Assembly: GCF_000179775.1 (NCBI RefSeq)
Contig: NZ_AEEB01000001.1
Coordinates: forward strand, 62,001 to 126,000
DNA length: 64,000 nt
Direction: 5' to 3'
Source of the DNA: Ahrensia sp. R2A130
Lineage (GTDB): Bacteria > Pseudomonadota > Alphaproteobacteria > Rhizobiales > Rhizobiaceae
Below the pieces are notes generated by a model. It made no database searches, was not told the origin of the DNA, and saw only the letters and a list, made by a program, of their open reading frames with translations. The stretch's first letter is position 1, and each line of letters begins with the position of its first letter. A program made the translations under genes and the position numbers. Positions 1-11,151 of this stretch are shown here, piece by piece.

Positions 1-1530
<1,530 letters not shown>

Positions 1531-1533
1531 ATT

Positions 1534-1944
1534 ATGATCTCAACCGCACTTTTCTGGCCTGCTTTCGTCATGGCGATGGCGACAGTTGGACTATACATTC
1601 TCACATTTCTTGCCCGCAAAAAGCTGGTCGAGGTGGGAACAGCTAAGATGTCCGACTACCGCACCTATGAAAACGAGGTGCCGGAAAGCCGCTTGTGGCA
1701 CAACGCGATTGCCAACCAGTTCGAGACGCCGGTCCTGTTCTATGCAGCCTGCGGCTTTGCGATGCTGATGGGCATGAACGATGCGATAACGCTGGTTCTT
1801 GCGTGGGGTTTTGTGCTGGCGAAATGCGCCCACATCGGCATTCACATTACCGGAAACCGTATCCGCCATCGCGCGCCGGTGTTCGGTCTTTCACTTTTGC
1901 TGTTGCTCGCATTGTGGCTACGGCTTGCGCTGGGAGCGCTTTGA
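1534..1944 (+). CDS. MAPEG family membrane protein (first of a pair)
   Basis: A 136-residue integral membrane protein with four predicted hydrophobic segments, the size and topology of the MAPEG family (membrane-associated proteins in eicosanoid and glutathione metabolism). The family-type stretch NQFETPVLFY follows the first segment. Bacterial members are usually annotated without a proven substrate, and some have glutathione transferase activity. It starts 3 bases after the guaB stop and is followed after 3 bases by a second MAPEG gene, so the three are probably co-transcribed. Its role is not known from the sequence. Confidence 0.85.
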   Translation: MISTALFWPAFVMAMATVGLYILTFLARKKLVEVGTAKMSDYRTYENEVPESRLWHNAIANQFETPVLFYAACGFAMLMGMNDAITLVLAWGFVLAKCAHIGIHITGNRIRHRAPVFGLSLLLLLALWLRLALGAL

Positions 1945-1947
1945 CCT

Positions 1948-2406
1948 ATGGAAACTTTCGAACTTCTGTGGACCGCTGGAGCTGAGTGGAAACTGCGCCT
2001 GCTCGTACTGGCTGTGGTGGGCCAAATGCTGCTGGTTTTTCGCCTTTATGGCGTCATGTCGGCAGCGCGTATGAAAGCTGGTAAGGAGGGGCGTATCACC
2101 GCCGAAACCTATCGCGCCACGCAGTCCGAACCGGAAGACCTCGCGGTCTATAGCCGCGCGGTTACCAACCAGTTCGAAGCGCCTGTCATATTCTACACGC
2201 TGGTCATTATGGCGCTGGCTCTCGGCACCGCAAGCTGGCTGACGGTCGTGTTTGCCATCGCTTTTGTCGCTCTGCGCTGGATGCACGGTAACGAGATGAT
2301 CGGTGCCCACGATGTTATGCGCCGCCGCAAGATATTTCTCACGTCTATAAAAGTGCTCGTCGCGCTGATGGCCGAGGTCACCGTCTCAGCCATGATCTGG
2401 GCTTAA
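1948..2406 (+). CDS. MAPEG family membrane protein (second of a pair)
   Basis: A 152-residue membrane protein with about four hydrophobic segments and the family stretch NQFEAPVIFY, which matches NQFETPVLFY of the preceding gene. The two proteins are clear relatives that have diverged strongly, so they form an old tandem pair rather than a recent duplication. They could assemble as a hetero-oligomer, since MAPEG proteins are trimers; this is inference. It lies 3 bases after the first MAPEG gene and 4 bases before the methyltransferase gene. Confidence 0.85.
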   Translation: METFELLWTAGAEWKLRLLVLAVVGQMLLVFRLYGVMSAARMKAGKEGRITAETYRATQSEPEDLAVYSRAVTNQFEAPVIFYTLVIMALALGTASWLTVVFAIAFVALRWMHGNEMIGAHDVMRRRKIFLTSIKVLVALMAEVTVSAMIWA

Positions 2407-2410
2407 GTCG

Positions 2411-3700
2411 ATGAGATTGGGCGGGCGCGCAAACGCGGCAATCGAAGTTCTCAACGACATCGACAAACGCAGCCGACCGGTGTCGGAAGCGCTGAAGGGC
2501 TGGGGTCTGGACCACAGGTTTGCCGGTTCCGGCGACCGCGCTGCCATCGGCAATATCGTTTATGACGCGCTGCGTTCGAAACGTTCGTTGCAGTGGCGCA
2601 TGGACAGCGACAGCACGCGCAAGCTGGTGCTGGCTGTGCTGCTGGACAGTTGGGGCTTTTCGCCAGAGACCCTAAACGCAGCTTTCGATGGCGATAAGTT
2701 CGCCCCCGATCTGCTGACGGATGATGAGATCGCAAAATGGACCAGCCGCAAACTGGCCGATGCACCGCCCGCCGTGCAAGCCGACTTGCCGGACTGGTTG
2801 GTGCCGTCTTTCGAGGCAAATTTTGCCGATGAATGGATGGAAGAGGCGAAGGCTTTTTCGCAACGTCCTCCCGTCGATATGCGGGCGAATACTCTGAAGG
2901 CCAGCCGCGATAAGGTTGCCAAGGCGCTAGCCAAGGCTGGTGCCGTGCCAGACCCACTGACGCGTTTCGGCCTTCGTGTTGCGGCAGGTGAGGGGCCGTC
3001 GCGGCAGCCCAATGTGCAGTCCGAAGGTGCGTTTCAGCGCGGACAATTTGAAATTCAGGACGCTGGCAGCCAGATCGTCTCCGATCTTGTTTTCGCACGT
3101 CCCGGCGAGCAGGTTCTCGACCTCTGCGCCGGTGCCGGTGGCAAGACATTGGCTTTGGCTGCGGTGATGGAAAACAAGGGGCAAATCCACGCCTACGATT
3201 CCAACAAGCAGCGGCTTAAACCAATCTACGACCGGCTCAAACGGGCTGGTGTTCACAATGCACAGGTGCACGGTCCGGATGATGATATTTCCGATCTCGT
3301 TGGCAAGATGGATCGCGTTGTCATCGATGCGCCGTGCACAGGTACCGGCACTTGGCGGCGGCACCCCCACGCAAAGTGGAAACTTTCCCGCGAGATGCTG
3401 GAGAACCGCCTGACCGAGCAGGAAGAGGTGCTGTCACAGGCCGTGCCTTTCGTGAAGCCGGGCGGGTTCCTCATCTACATAACGTGCTCGGTGTTGCCGG
3501 AGGAAAACGAGAACCAGATCGTGGCCTTCACCACCGACAATCCGCAATTCGAACTGCTGTCCTCCGGTGAGGTCTGGCAGGATTTGTTCGGTTTCGACAA
3601 ACCGCAGCCGTGGTCATCCGACATGAAGTCGATCACTTTGACCCCAGCCTCGACCGGAACAGACGGCTTCTACTTTGCGGTGATGGGCCATCGCGGCTAA
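2411..3700 (+). CDS. RsmB/NOP family rRNA cytosine-C5 methyltransferase
   Basis: A SAM-dependent RNA (cytosine-5) methyltransferase of 429 residues. The N-terminal third looks like the NusB-type RNA-binding domain (RAAIGNIVYDALR). The catalytic domain has the SAM-binding motif VLDLCAGAGGKT and both catalytic cysteines expected of the family: Cys309 in DAPCTGTG (motif IV) and Cys359 in TCSVLPEENE (motif VI). RsmB methylates C967 of 16S rRNA in E. coli. Whether this member has the same target cannot be told from sequence, so no symbol is given. It is the last gene of the guaB cluster. Confidence 0.9.
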   Translation: MRLGGRANAAIEVLNDIDKRSRPVSEALKGWGLDHRFAGSGDRAAIGNIVYDALRSKRSLQWRMDSDSTRKLVLAVLLDSWGFSPETLNAAFDGDKFAPDLLTDDEIAKWTSRKLADAPPAVQADLPDWLVPSFEANFADEWMEEAKAFSQRPPVDMRANTLKASRDKVAKALAKAGAVPDPLTRFGLRVAAGEGPSRQPNVQSEGAFQRGQFEIQDAGSQIVSDLVFARPGEQVLDLCAGAGGKTLALAAVMENKGQIHAYDSNKQRLKPIYDRLKRAGVHNAQVHGPDDDISDLVGKMDRVVIDAPCTGTGTWRRHPHAKWKLSREMLENRLTEQEEVLSQAVPFVKPGGFLIYITCSVLPEENENQIVAFTTDNPQFELLSSGEVWQDLFGFDKPQPWSSDMKSITLTPASTGTDGFYFAVMGHRG

Positions 3701-3787
3701 TCTGTCGCTCATTGAGCGGTCGAACCAAACGGTCGCTTCCACGTTATTTCAGTAATCACTTCCCACAACATAATTTCGGTCGGTCCC

Positions 3788-4243
3788 ATGGCACGCTTCA
3801 TCACCCTCATTGTTTTTATTCTCTTTGTGAACGGCGTTGGTGCTGCCATCGGTCTCTCGTTCCCGGCGGGTGAGTGGTACGAGGGCTTGAACAAACCATT
3901 CTTCGATCCTCCCGGCTACCTGTTCGGTATCGTGTGGCCGATCCTTTATGTTTTGATTGCGATAGCCGGTTGGCGTGTTTTCACCAGCAATGGCGAGACA
4001 CCGGGTTGGGGGCTGTGGCTGGGCCAGTTGGTGCTTAATTTCGCTTGGTCGCCGGTGTTCTTCGGCATGCAGGAAATGTTCTGGGCGATCTGGATCATCC
4101 TGGGCGTGCTGGTTCTGTCGCTGGCGTTCATCAGCACGACTTGGACGCGCGATAAGCTCGCTGCCTTCTGCTTCATTCCTTACGTGGCATGGCTATCGTT
4201 TGCGCTGGTGCTGAACGTTTCGGTCTGGTGGCTGAACACCTAA
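3788..4243 (+). CDS. tspO: TspO/MBR family tryptophan-rich sensory protein
   Basis: A 151-residue membrane protein with five predicted transmembrane segments, the standard length of TspO. The family signature is present: NKPFFDPPGYLFGIVWPILY in the first loop and second helix, and many conserved tryptophans. TspO proteins bind porphyrins. In Rhodobacter and Sinorhizobium they take part in oxygen- and stress-dependent regulation. It stands 87 bases after the methyltransferase gene and ends 7 bases before the end of the convergent glycosyltransferase gene. Confidence 0.93.
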   Translation: MARFITLIVFILFVNGVGAAIGLSFPAGEWYEGLNKPFFDPPGYLFGIVWPILYVLIAIAGWRVFTSNGETPGWGLWLGQLVLNFAWSPVFFGMQEMFWAIWIILGVLVLSLAFISTTWTRDKLAAFCFIPYVAWLSFALVLNVSVWWLNT

Positions 4244-4250
4244 AGCCGCG

Positions 4251-5036
4251 TTATCCGAACCTTGCCGCTATTGCATTTTTGCCTGCTGTAAAAAAGCGAA
4301 GCAGCGCTTCGCTTGAACGATAAATGTAGGCCGGAATGCGTTTGTACCTTGGCAATTTGCGCGGCTTGGTGACGGGCTTTTCTCCGGTCGTGTCGCTGAC
4401 GTAGCCGTAGCCGATGGTGGAGCCTGCTGCGAGATTGTCTTTCACCACTGGCGGCAATACGCCGAAAACGCGCAAGCCGTAGGCGTGGCCGCGGTCGAAT
4501 TCGTGATCGTATGGCACCCGCATGGGCAGTAGGTTTTTGATATATTGCTGTGCCGCTTTGCGGTTGATGAGATAGCCGACTGCGCCGGATTGTTTTGCTA
4601 GATAGGTGACCAAACTATAGTCGGGCGTTAGCTGTGAGACTGTCAGCGGCATGCCGGAATGGCGCTGATTGAGTTTCACCATGTCCCAGCGGTTCGCTTG
4701 CGCGATGGCCGCTTCTACAACCTGTTCGAAATCATCTGCGAGATCGGCATCGTCTTCCAGTATGACCGCGAAGTCGTTGTTGCTGTCCCCAAACATCCGG
4801 ATGGCCCGCATGTGAGATAAGGTGCATCCCAATTCGTTCGGATTGATCGTCTTTCCGTGGCGACGCAGGAAGCCTTTTTCATCGAGGTCGGGATGCGGAA
4901 ATGTAAGGCCGCTGCCGTCAACAGCCTCCACCCGTTCAAAGCTCAAACCCAGTTTTGCAAATTGCTCACGCTGGGTCTCCAACCTGTCGGGCGACCGGTC
5001 TAGATTGATGAGATAGATACCGCAGGCAGGGTGCAT
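4251..5036 (-). CDS. Glycosyltransferase family 25 (LPS biosynthesis type)
   Basis: A 261-residue protein beginning [19 protein letters not shown], the usual start of family 25 glycosyltransferases. These transfer galactose or glucose in LPS and lipooligosaccharide synthesis. The middle holds the family features [12 protein letters not shown] and the metal-binding acidic motif ILEDDADL. An upstream in-frame ATG at 5111 would add 25 residues (rich in Ala, Arg and Pro) that the family lacks, so the inner start is preferred. It is transcribed divergently from guaA and stands alone on this strand, so its acceptor sugar is unknown. Confidence 0.85.
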   Translation of the reverse strand: MHPACGIYLINLDRSPDRLETQREQFAKLGLSFERVEAVDGSGLTFPHPDLDEKGFLRRHGKTINPNELGCTLSHMRAIRMFGDSNNDFAVILEDDADLADDFEQVVEAAIAQANRWDMVKLNQRHSGMPLTVSQLTPDYSLVTYLAKQSGAVGYLINRKAAQQYIKNLLPMRVPYDHEFDRGHAYGLRVFGVLPPVVKDNLAAGSTIGYGYVSDTTGEKPVTKPRKLPRYKRIPAYIYRSSEALLRFFTAGKNAIAARFG

Positions 5037-5187
5037 GGGTGGCAATTCCGGTTCGACATTCAGGTCAGCAGGTGTGGGCAATCGTCGTGCCAGGGCGGCT
5101 TCGCGTTGCACAGGTCACGGACCCGGCGTAAGCCACGCCCAAGCCCACGGCAAGTTTGTCGGTTCAGTTGAAGATAAGGCGAATTCT

Positions 5188-6774
5188 ATGAGCGACGACA
5201 TGACAGAAGCCGGCCTCATTCCCGTTCCTGACCAGAGCGTGCTGGTGATCGACTTCGGGTCACAGGTCACGCAGCTGATCGCGCGGCGTGTGCGGGAAAG
5301 CGGTGTCTATTGCGAGATCGCGCCGTTCAACTCCGCGCAAGAGGCTTTCGAGCGCCTGTCACCAGAAGCGGTTATCTTCTCCGGTGGTCCGGCATCCGTA
5401 ACCGATGAAGACAGCCCGCGCGCGCCGCAAGCGGTGATCGACAGTGGCGTTCCCATCATGGCGATCTGCTACGGCCAGCAGACTTTGTGCACTCAACTGG
5501 GTGGCGTGGTCGAAGGTGGCCACCACCGCGAGTTCGGTCGTGCTGATGTGGATATCAAAAAGGCCAGCCCGCTTTTTGAAGGACTTTGGGAAGCTGGCGG
5601 CAGCTATCCGGTCTGGATGAGCCACGGTGACCGCGTGACGGAATTGCCTGATGGGTTCGAGGTGCTGGGCCAATCGCCCAACGCGCCATTCGCTATCGCG
5701 GCGGATGAGGCGCGGAAATATTACACCACCATGTTCCACCCCGAGGTGGTTCACACGCCGGACGGCGCGAAGCTGATTGCCAACTTCGTTCACAACATTG
5801 CGGGCCTTACCGGCGACTGGACTATGGCGGCCTACAAAGCGCAGGCCATCGAAGCGATCCGCGCGCAGGTTGGCGACGGCAAGGTGATCTGCGGATTGTC
5901 CGGCGGTGTCGATTCCTCGGTTGCAGCGCTGCTCATCCACGAAGCCATCGGCGATCAGCTGACATGTATTCTGGTGGACCACGGCTTGATGCGGATGGAT
6001 GAGGCGGCGCAGGTCGTTGCCATGTTCAATGAACATTACGACATCAAACTCATCCATGTTGATGCTGCCGATATGTTCATCGACGCGCTGGAGGGCGAGT
6101 CGGACCCCGAGACCAAACGCAAGACCATCGGCAAGCTGTTCATCGACGTGTTCGAGGAAGAGGCGCGCAAGATTGGCGGGGCTGAATTTCTTGCACAGGG
6201 CACGCTGTATCCGGACGTGATCGAAAGCGTGTCGTTTACCGGAGGACCGTCCGTGACGATAAAGAGCCACCACAATGTTGGTGGCCTACCGGAGCGAATG
6301 AACATGCAGTTGGTGGAACCGCTGCGGGAATTGTTCAAGGATGAGGTTCGGGTGCTTGGCCACGAACTCGGCTTGCCGGACAGCTTTATCGGTCGTCATC
6401 CGTTCCCCGGTCCGGGCCTCGCCATTCGCTGCCCCGGTGGCATCAGCCGCGACAAGCTGGAAATTCTCCGCAAGGCCGACGCGATCTATCTCGACGAAAT
6501 TCGCAAGGCGGGTCTCTACGACACGATCTGGCAGGCCTTTGCTGTGCTGCTACCTGTGCAAACGGTTGGCGTGATGGGCGATGGCCGCACCTATGAATTC
6601 GTCTGTGCGCTGCGCGCTGTCACCTCCATCGACGGCATGACAGCCGATTTCTATCACTTCGACATGAATTTCCTTGGTCGCGCTGCGACCCGCATCATCA
6701 ACGAAGTGCAGGGTATCAACCGCGTGGTCTACGACGTGACGTCGAAGCCTCCCGGCACCATCGAGTGGGAGTAG
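5188..6774 (+). CDS. guaA: GMP synthase (glutamine-hydrolysing)
   Basis: Aminates XMP to GMP using glutamine and ATP. The 528-residue protein has the full architecture. The class I glutamine amidotransferase domain has Cys94 in AICYGQQ and the His184-x-Glu186 pair in FHPEV. The ATP pyrophosphatase domain has the P-loop SGGVDSS (238-244), and the C-terminal dimerisation domain ends in the family sequence KPPGTIEWE. Translation could in principle start further upstream at 5035, but those residues do not match the family; MSDDMTEAG at 5188 is the sensible start. It is followed after 3 bases by the NnrU gene. Confidence 0.97.
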   Translation: MSDDMTEAGLIPVPDQSVLVIDFGSQVTQLIARRVRESGVYCEIAPFNSAQEAFERLSPEAVIFSGGPASVTDEDSPRAPQAVIDSGVPIMAICYGQQTLCTQLGGVVEGGHHREFGRADVDIKKASPLFEGLWEAGGSYPVWMSHGDRVTELPDGFEVLGQSPNAPFAIAADEARKYYTTMFHPEVVHTPDGAKLIANFVHNIAGLTGDWTMAAYKAQAIEAIRAQVGDGKVICGLSGGVDSSVAALLIHEAIGDQLTCILVDHGLMRMDEAAQVVAMFNEHYDIKLIHVDAADMFIDALEGESDPETKRKTIGKLFIDVFEEEARKIGGAEFLAQGTLYPDVIESVSFTGGPSVTIKSHHNVGGLPERMNMQLVEPLRELFKDEVRVLGHELGLPDSFIGRHPFPGPGLAIRCPGGISRDKLEILRKADAIYLDEIRKAGLYDTIWQAFAVLLPVQTVGVMGDGRTYEFVCALRAVTSIDGMTADFYHFDMNFLGRAATRIINEVQGINRVVYDVTSKPPGTIEWE

Positions 6775-6777
6775 GAT

Positions 6778-7344
6778 ATGATCGTTCTCATCATCGGCCT
6801 CGTGCTGTTTCTCGGCGTTCATTTTGCCAAAGTTATTGCGCCCGCGAAACGCGCGGCTGTTATTGCTGATAAGGGTGATGGGCCGTGGAAGGGCATCTAT
6901 TCGGTGGTGTCGATCATAGGGCTTGGCCTGTTGATCTGGGGCTACGGTCTGGCGCGTGGTGAGGCAGGGCAGCTTTATGATGCTGCGCCCTATGGGAGGT
7001 CATTGTTGTTGCTGGCCATGCCGCTGGCATTTGTCTTGTTGGTCGCCTCGCAAATTCCTGCTGGATACATCAAGCGCGCTGTGCGGCATCCGATGGTGCT
7101 GGCGGTCGTCATCTGGTCGGCTGCACACCTCACGGCCAATGGCGATACCGCGAGCGTTTTATTGTTCGGCTCGTTCCTCGTTTGGTCGGTGGTGACGACG
7201 TTCGACAGCTACCGCCGTCCGTGGGTTGCGCCAGCTAAAACGGCAATCTGGGCTGACCTTGTTTCCGTGGTGGTGGGCCTCGCTCTTACGGTGGCCTTTA
7301 TATCATTCGCCCACGAATGGTTGATCGGCGTCGGCATCGTTTAA
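6778..7344 (+). CDS. NnrU family membrane protein
   Basis: A 188-residue protein with about five or six hydrophobic segments and the NnrU family pattern: FLGVHFAKV at the N-terminus, GLARGE, IKRAVRHPM and WSAAHLTANGD, including conserved histidines in membrane segments. NnrU was named from denitrification gene clusters in Rhodobacter. The family is related to methylamine utilisation and isoprenoid-modifying membrane enzymes, and its exact reaction is unproven. No denitrification gene is near. It starts 3 bases after guaA. Confidence 0.85.
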   Translation: MIVLIIGLVLFLGVHFAKVIAPAKRAAVIADKGDGPWKGIYSVVSIIGLGLLIWGYGLARGEAGQLYDAAPYGRSLLLLAMPLAFVLLVASQIPAGYIKRAVRHPMVLAVVIWSAAHLTANGDTASVLLFGSFLVWSVVTTFDSYRRPWVAPAKTAIWADLVSVVVGLALTVAFISFAHEWLIGVGIV

Positions 7345-7451
7345 CCGCCTCATTGCTTTTACGCCTTTCTCTCACCACGTGATGATGTAGAACGCACCGC
7401 AAGAGCTGCGCTTGCGGCTGGTCACGTTTCTTCGCCTCTCAGGAGCTTTCA

Positions 7452-8138
7452 ATGTCCGACGATTCCTTTATCCGCGAGGTCAATGACGAACTGCGCTCGG
7501 AACGAGCCAGCGAGTTTTGGAAGCGCTTTGGCACGATCATCATCGCTCTTGCCGTGGCCATCGTGTTGGCTGTGAGTGTCTGGCGTTACATGGAATACAG
7601 TGCTGCAAAAGAAGCTGCCGCGTCCGGTGATGCATTCATGAGTGCTGTTGCGCTGGCGGAAGATGGTAAGACCGAAGAGGCCATCGCGGCACTTGAAAAA
7701 CTCGAAGCCGAACACGGTGGCGCTTATGGTGCCATGGCGCAGCTGCGGGCAGCCTCCGAGCTTGCCAAGCAGGGCCAGAAAAAAGAGGCGATTGCTGCCT
7801 ACGATGTGGTCGTGGCTGATAATATGGCTGATGAGGATCTGCGTTCTATCGCGCGCCTGCGTGCTGGGTATTTGATGGTGGACGAGGGCACTGTCGAAGA
7901 TGTTAGCTCCCGCGTGACATCGCTTTCCGCGCCCGGCGCGCCTTACCGTTCGTCCGCGCTGGAAGCGCTGGGCCTTGCCTATTTCAAGGCTGGTGATTTG
8001 GACAAGGCATTCGCCCAGTTCGATGAAATCGCAAAAGATGCAAACGCGCCTGCGTCTATCGGCCAGCGTGTTACTATCATGTTGGACGTCATCGCTGCCC
8101 GCGGTGGTCCAACCCGCGATGAAGCGTCTGCACAATGA
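7452..8138 (+). CDS. YfgM-like membrane-anchored TPR protein
   Basis: A 228-residue protein with a short cytoplasmic N-terminus, one transmembrane helix at about residues 27-45 ([19 protein letters not shown]) and a periplasmic helical-repeat domain. This is the layout of the YfgM/TPR_21 family, whose E. coli member is a SecYEG-associated periplasmic chaperone. Its stop overlaps the start of der in an ATGA, so the two are translationally coupled. The yfgM-bamB-der order is common in proteobacteria; here bamB is absent between them. A 7-bp hairpin (CCGCAAG/CTTGCGG, 7397-7417) lies upstream, followed by AGGAG before the ATG. Confidence 0.85.
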   Translation: MSDDSFIREVNDELRSERASEFWKRFGTIIIALAVAIVLAVSVWRYMEYSAAKEAAASGDAFMSAVALAEDGKTEEAIAALEKLEAEHGGAYGAMAQLRAASELAKQGQKKEAIAAYDVVVADNMADEDLRSIARLRAGYLMVDEGTVEDVSSRVTSLSAPGAPYRSSALEALGLAYFKAGDLDKAFAQFDEIAKDANAPASIGQRVTIMLDVIAARGGPTRDEASAQ

Positions 8139-9571
8139 CATTTACGGTTGCCGTTGCAGGCCGTCCCAATGTCGGCAAATCGACACTGTTCAACCGGTTG
8201 GTGGGCAAGCGTCTTGCGCTGGTCGATGATCAACCCGGCGTGACGCGCGATCGTCGTTCGGGCAATGCCCGTATCGGCGATATCAAATTCGAAGTTATCG
8301 ACACCGCAGGACTGGAAGAGGCCGATCAGGCGTCGCTCGAAGGCCGCATGCGCGCGCAAACCGAGCAGGCGATTATCGACGCGAACGTGACGTTGTTTCT
8401 CATCGATGCCCGCGCTGGCGTTACGCCGATGGATAAGTCCTTCGCCACGATGCTGCGCCGCGCCGGTAAGCCTGTCATTCTTGTGGCCAACAAGGTCGAA
8501 GGCCGCAAAGGCGATGATGGTTTTTACGAAGCCTTCGAGATGGGCTTCGGTGAGCCTGTGCCGATTTCTGCCGAGCACGGCGAGGGTATGGCCGACTTGC
8601 GGAACGCGCTGGTGGAAGCCGTTGGTGAAGATGTGGCCTTCGGCAAGAACGAACCGACTGAAGACGAAAAAGAAGAAGCCAGTTTCGATCTGGAAGCTTT
8701 CGAAGCCGAAGAAGACGAGACAGAGCCGGAATACGACAACACCCGTCCGCTGAAAATCTGCATCGTTGGCCGCCCCAATGCGGGCAAGTCCACGCTCATC
8801 AACCGGATGCTGGGTGAGGACCGCCTGCTGACCGGACCGGAAGCGGGCATTACCCGCGATTCGATTTCGGTCGATTGGGAATGGCAGGGCCGTTCCATCA
8901 AGCTGTTCGATACCGCCGGTATGCGGCGCAAGGCGCGGGTGCAGGAAAAGCTGGAGAAGCTTTCCGTCCACGATGCTCTGCGCGCGATCCAATATGCCGA
9001 GGTCGTGGTCATCATGTTCGATGCCACGATTCCGTTTGAAAAACAGGACCTGCATATCGTCGACCTGATCCACCGCGAGGGCAGGGCGCCCGTGCTGGCC
9101 TTCAACAAGTGGGATCTGGTGCCGGACAAGCAGGCGGCACTTAAAGAATTGCACGAAAAGACGGAGCGCTTGCTGCCGCAGCTTCGCGGTCTTCGCACGG
9201 TCACGCTGTCCGGTCAGAGCGGCAAAGGTCTCGACAGGTTGATGGAAGCGGTGATCGACGCCGATAAGACGTGGAACCGTCGCGTGGCGACTTCGAAACT
9301 GAACCAGTGGCTCGATGATGTGCAGGCGCACCATCCGCCGCCAGCCGTTTCCGGTCGTCGTATCCGTTTCAAATACATCACGCAGGCGAAAACCCGCCCA
9401 CCGACATTCGTGGCGCAATGCACCCGACCCGAAGGCTTGCCCGCGAGCTATGAGCGCTATCTGCTCAACGATCTGCGCGCGACGTTCAAGCTGCCCGGCG
9501 TGCCGCTGCGCCTGTATTTGCGTAAGGGTGAAAACCCTTACGGGAACCGCAAGCGCAACACGTCGAAATAA
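8135..9571 (+). CDS. der: Ribosome biogenesis GTPase Der (EngA)
   Basis: An essential double GTPase for 50S subunit assembly. Of its 478 residues, the first G domain begins at GRPNVGKST (9-17) and the second at GRPNAGKST (212-220). Each has its own G3 DTAG motif (DTAGLEEA and DTAGMRRK), and NKWD is the G4 of the second domain. The C-terminal KH-like domain ends with the family sequence [12 protein letters not shown]. An acidic linker separates the G domains, as usual. It overlaps the upstream TPR gene by four bases. Confidence 0.97.
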   Translation: MTFTVAVAGRPNVGKSTLFNRLVGKRLALVDDQPGVTRDRRSGNARIGDIKFEVIDTAGLEEADQASLEGRMRAQTEQAIIDANVTLFLIDARAGVTPMDKSFATMLRRAGKPVILVANKVEGRKGDDGFYEAFEMGFGEPVPISAEHGEGMADLRNALVEAVGEDVAFGKNEPTEDEKEEASFDLEAFEAEEDETEPEYDNTRPLKICIVGRPNAGKSTLINRMLGEDRLLTGPEAGITRDSISVDWEWQGRSIKLFDTAGMRRKARVQEKLEKLSVHDALRAIQYAEVVVIMFDATIPFEKQDLHIVDLIHREGRAPVLAFNKWDLVPDKQAALKELHEKTERLLPQLRGLRTVTLSGQSGKGLDRLMEAVIDADKTWNRRVATSKLNQWLDDVQAHHPPPAVSGRRIRFKYITQAKTRPPTFVAQCTRPEGLPASYERYLLNDLRATFKLPGVPLRLYLRKGENPYGNRKRNTSK

Positions 9572-9578
9572 CAAAACG

Positions 9579-9594
9579 TTAAGCAGAAGTTAAC
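9579..9594 (+). promoter_or_regulatory. CtrA-like box upstream of cell wall hydrolase
   Basis: The sequence TTAA, seven bases, TTAAC at 9579-9594 matches the classic alphaproteobacterial CtrA consensus. It lies about 200 bases before the hydrolase start, and further TTAA half sites at 9708-9711 and 9725-9728 are nearer the gene. In alphaproteobacteria CtrA controls cell-cycle and envelope genes. The match is by eye and binding is inference. Confidence 0.45.
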
Positions 9595-9797
9595 GTGACA
9601 AACCCCGTCACGAAACCTCCCGATAATCGTCATATTCGCGTCACGATGCGCCCATGGTGCTGCCCTTTTGCACGGTCACAAGCGCGTGAGCCGATCCGGG
9701 GGGTCGGTTAACCACACATCAAGGTTAATCCTTCATATTGTATCCAACGAGCCGCTTCGCTTCGCGATGCTGCGCCCTGGATTTGTATGGAGTGATT

Positions 9798-11054
9798 ATG
9801 GGTTTTGCATCTAGGGGAGCCTCTGCAATGGGCCGACTGCTTACAACTACGACGGCCTGTTCCGTCATTGCCGCATCACTGGTGGTTTCTGTAACCACTT
9901 CCACTGCACATCAAGATATTGCCGAGATGACGGGCACGGAAACAGCCAGTGCTGGCCGTTGGATGTCCCGCCTCGTTGCTGTGCCGACAGGCTCCGATGT
10001 CGCAATGATAGGCGATGAAAAAGCAGGCCTTGCTGCAAGCCCTATCAGTGAACGTAAAGTGCTTGGCGTTCGCACCACCGAGCGTTTGCATCTGCTTGAC
10101 CGCAATTCGCACATCGACCTTGCCCAGCTGGGTGCTGACAAAAATTCGCTCAAAGGTGGTCGTGTCTATAAACCAACACCGTCCCAGGTCGCTTCTGTTA
10201 AGCTGGAAGCTGTTACTCACGGCTATGCCGCCCCTGCAACCGCACTTCTGACAAAAAGCCTTCAAAAAGAAACCAAGGTTTTGACAGCGGCATTCCAGCG
10301 CGCTGAAGCTGCGGCAAAAGAAGCGGCAACCAACACAAATTCGATCATGCCAAAGACGGCCATGTTGCAGGCCCGTTCCGCTGCGCGTCAAATGGCGAAA
10401 GCTCAACCACTGGAAGAGATCGCAGGTGATGTGATCGTTGCAGCCTACGCTCCATCGGCAACGCCAGCGGCAAGCGCATTTGATGCCGTGCTTCGCCCTG
10501 GTCTTCCGAAGGCTGCAGCTAAAAAGACATCGCCAATTGTAAAGGCCGCTGTGCCGACTGCGCGTAAAACCAAGCGTTCCGTCATTCGTCTCGCAAAGGG
10601 CGATCACAAGTGGGCCGCGAAGCCGCTGCCAAAAAAATCATTTGGCAAGAGTGAGCGCCGTTGTCTTGCGACCGGCATCTATTTCGAGGCCCGTGGCGAA
10701 TCCAAGAACGGACAAAAGGCCGTGGCGCAGGTGATTTTGAACCGCGTCAAAAACCCAGCCTACCCCAATTCGATCTGCGGCGTCGTTTACCAGAACAAGC
10801 ACAAGCGTAACGCCTGCCAGTTCTCGTTCGCCTGCGATGGCATTCGCGACAAGGTTGGTTCGCGCAAGCATTGGAAAAAATCCGTCAATGTTGCAAATGA
10901 TGCTATCGACGGAAAATTCTGGCTCACCAGCATCGGTTCCTCCAGCCATTACCACGCTGATTACGTCTGGCCGAAATGGCGCAAGAATATGCGCAAGATG
11001 ACCAAGATCGGTCGCCACATCTTCTACCGCACCTATGGCGGCGGCTGGAGCTAG
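9798..11054 (+). CDS. Cell wall hydrolase, SleB/Hydrolase_2 type
   Basis: A 418-residue exported or membrane-anchored protein. A hydrophobic segment (ACSVIAASLVVSV) lies near the N-terminus, followed by a long low-complexity region rich in Ala, Lys and Thr. The C-terminal domain of about 130 residues has the SleB hallmarks: ATGIYFEARGES with the presumed catalytic Glu, QVILNRV, CQFSFACDG and SSSHYHADYV. SleB-type enzymes are lytic transglycosylases acting on peptidoglycan. Two starts have good Shine-Dalgarno sequences: 9798 (GGAG, 5 bases) and 9828 (GGGGAG, 8 bases). The second places the hydrophobic segment closer to the N-terminus and is a real alternative. Confidence 0.87.
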   Translation: MGFASRGASAMGRLLTTTTACSVIAASLVVSVTTSTAHQDIAEMTGTETASAGRWMSRLVAVPTGSDVAMIGDEKAGLAASPISERKVLGVRTTERLHLLDRNSHIDLAQLGADKNSLKGGRVYKPTPSQVASVKLEAVTHGYAAPATALLTKSLQKETKVLTAAFQRAEAAAKEAATNTNSIMPKTAMLQARSAARQMAKAQPLEEIAGDVIVAAYAPSATPAASAFDAVLRPGLPKAAAKKTSPIVKAAVPTARKTKRSVIRLAKGDHKWAAKPLPKKSFGKSERRCLATGIYFEARGESKNGQKAVAQVILNRVKNPAYPNSICGVVYQNKHKRNACQFSFACDGIRDKVGSRKHWKKSVNVANDAIDGKFWLTSIGSSSHYHADYVWPKWRKNMRKMTKIGRHIFYRTYGGGWS

Positions 11055-11080
11055 GCTTCGCGACATATTAAAACTTATCA

Positions 11081-11112
11081 AGCGCCGCCGGTTTTCCACC
11101 GGCGGCGCTTTG
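11081..11112 (+). terminator. Hairpin terminator after the cell wall hydrolase
   Basis: A perfect 12-bp stem, AGCGCCGCCGGT (11081-11092) paired with ACCGGCGGCGCT (11098-11109), with a 5-base loop and followed by TTTGCGTT. The stem is very strong but the T run is short. It separates the hydrolase from the atp operon. Confidence 0.7.
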
Positions 11113-11151
11113 CGTTACAGCATTCGTGAAACCGTTATGTGAGCGCCACCT

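Noticed and set aside
5035-5187. N-terminal extension of GMP synthase from an upstream ATG
   Set aside because: The extra residues do not match any GMP synthase and read through the divergent promoter region.
7979-9574. A 531-codon open frame on the minus strand, opposite der and the end of the TPR gene
   Set aside because: It lies antisense to two well-matched genes and has no protein family features; long antisense frames are common in GC-rich codon-biased genes.
9594-9612. CGTGAC/GTCACG hairpin after der as a terminator
   Set aside because: Only six pairs, a seven-base loop and no T run; too weak to call.
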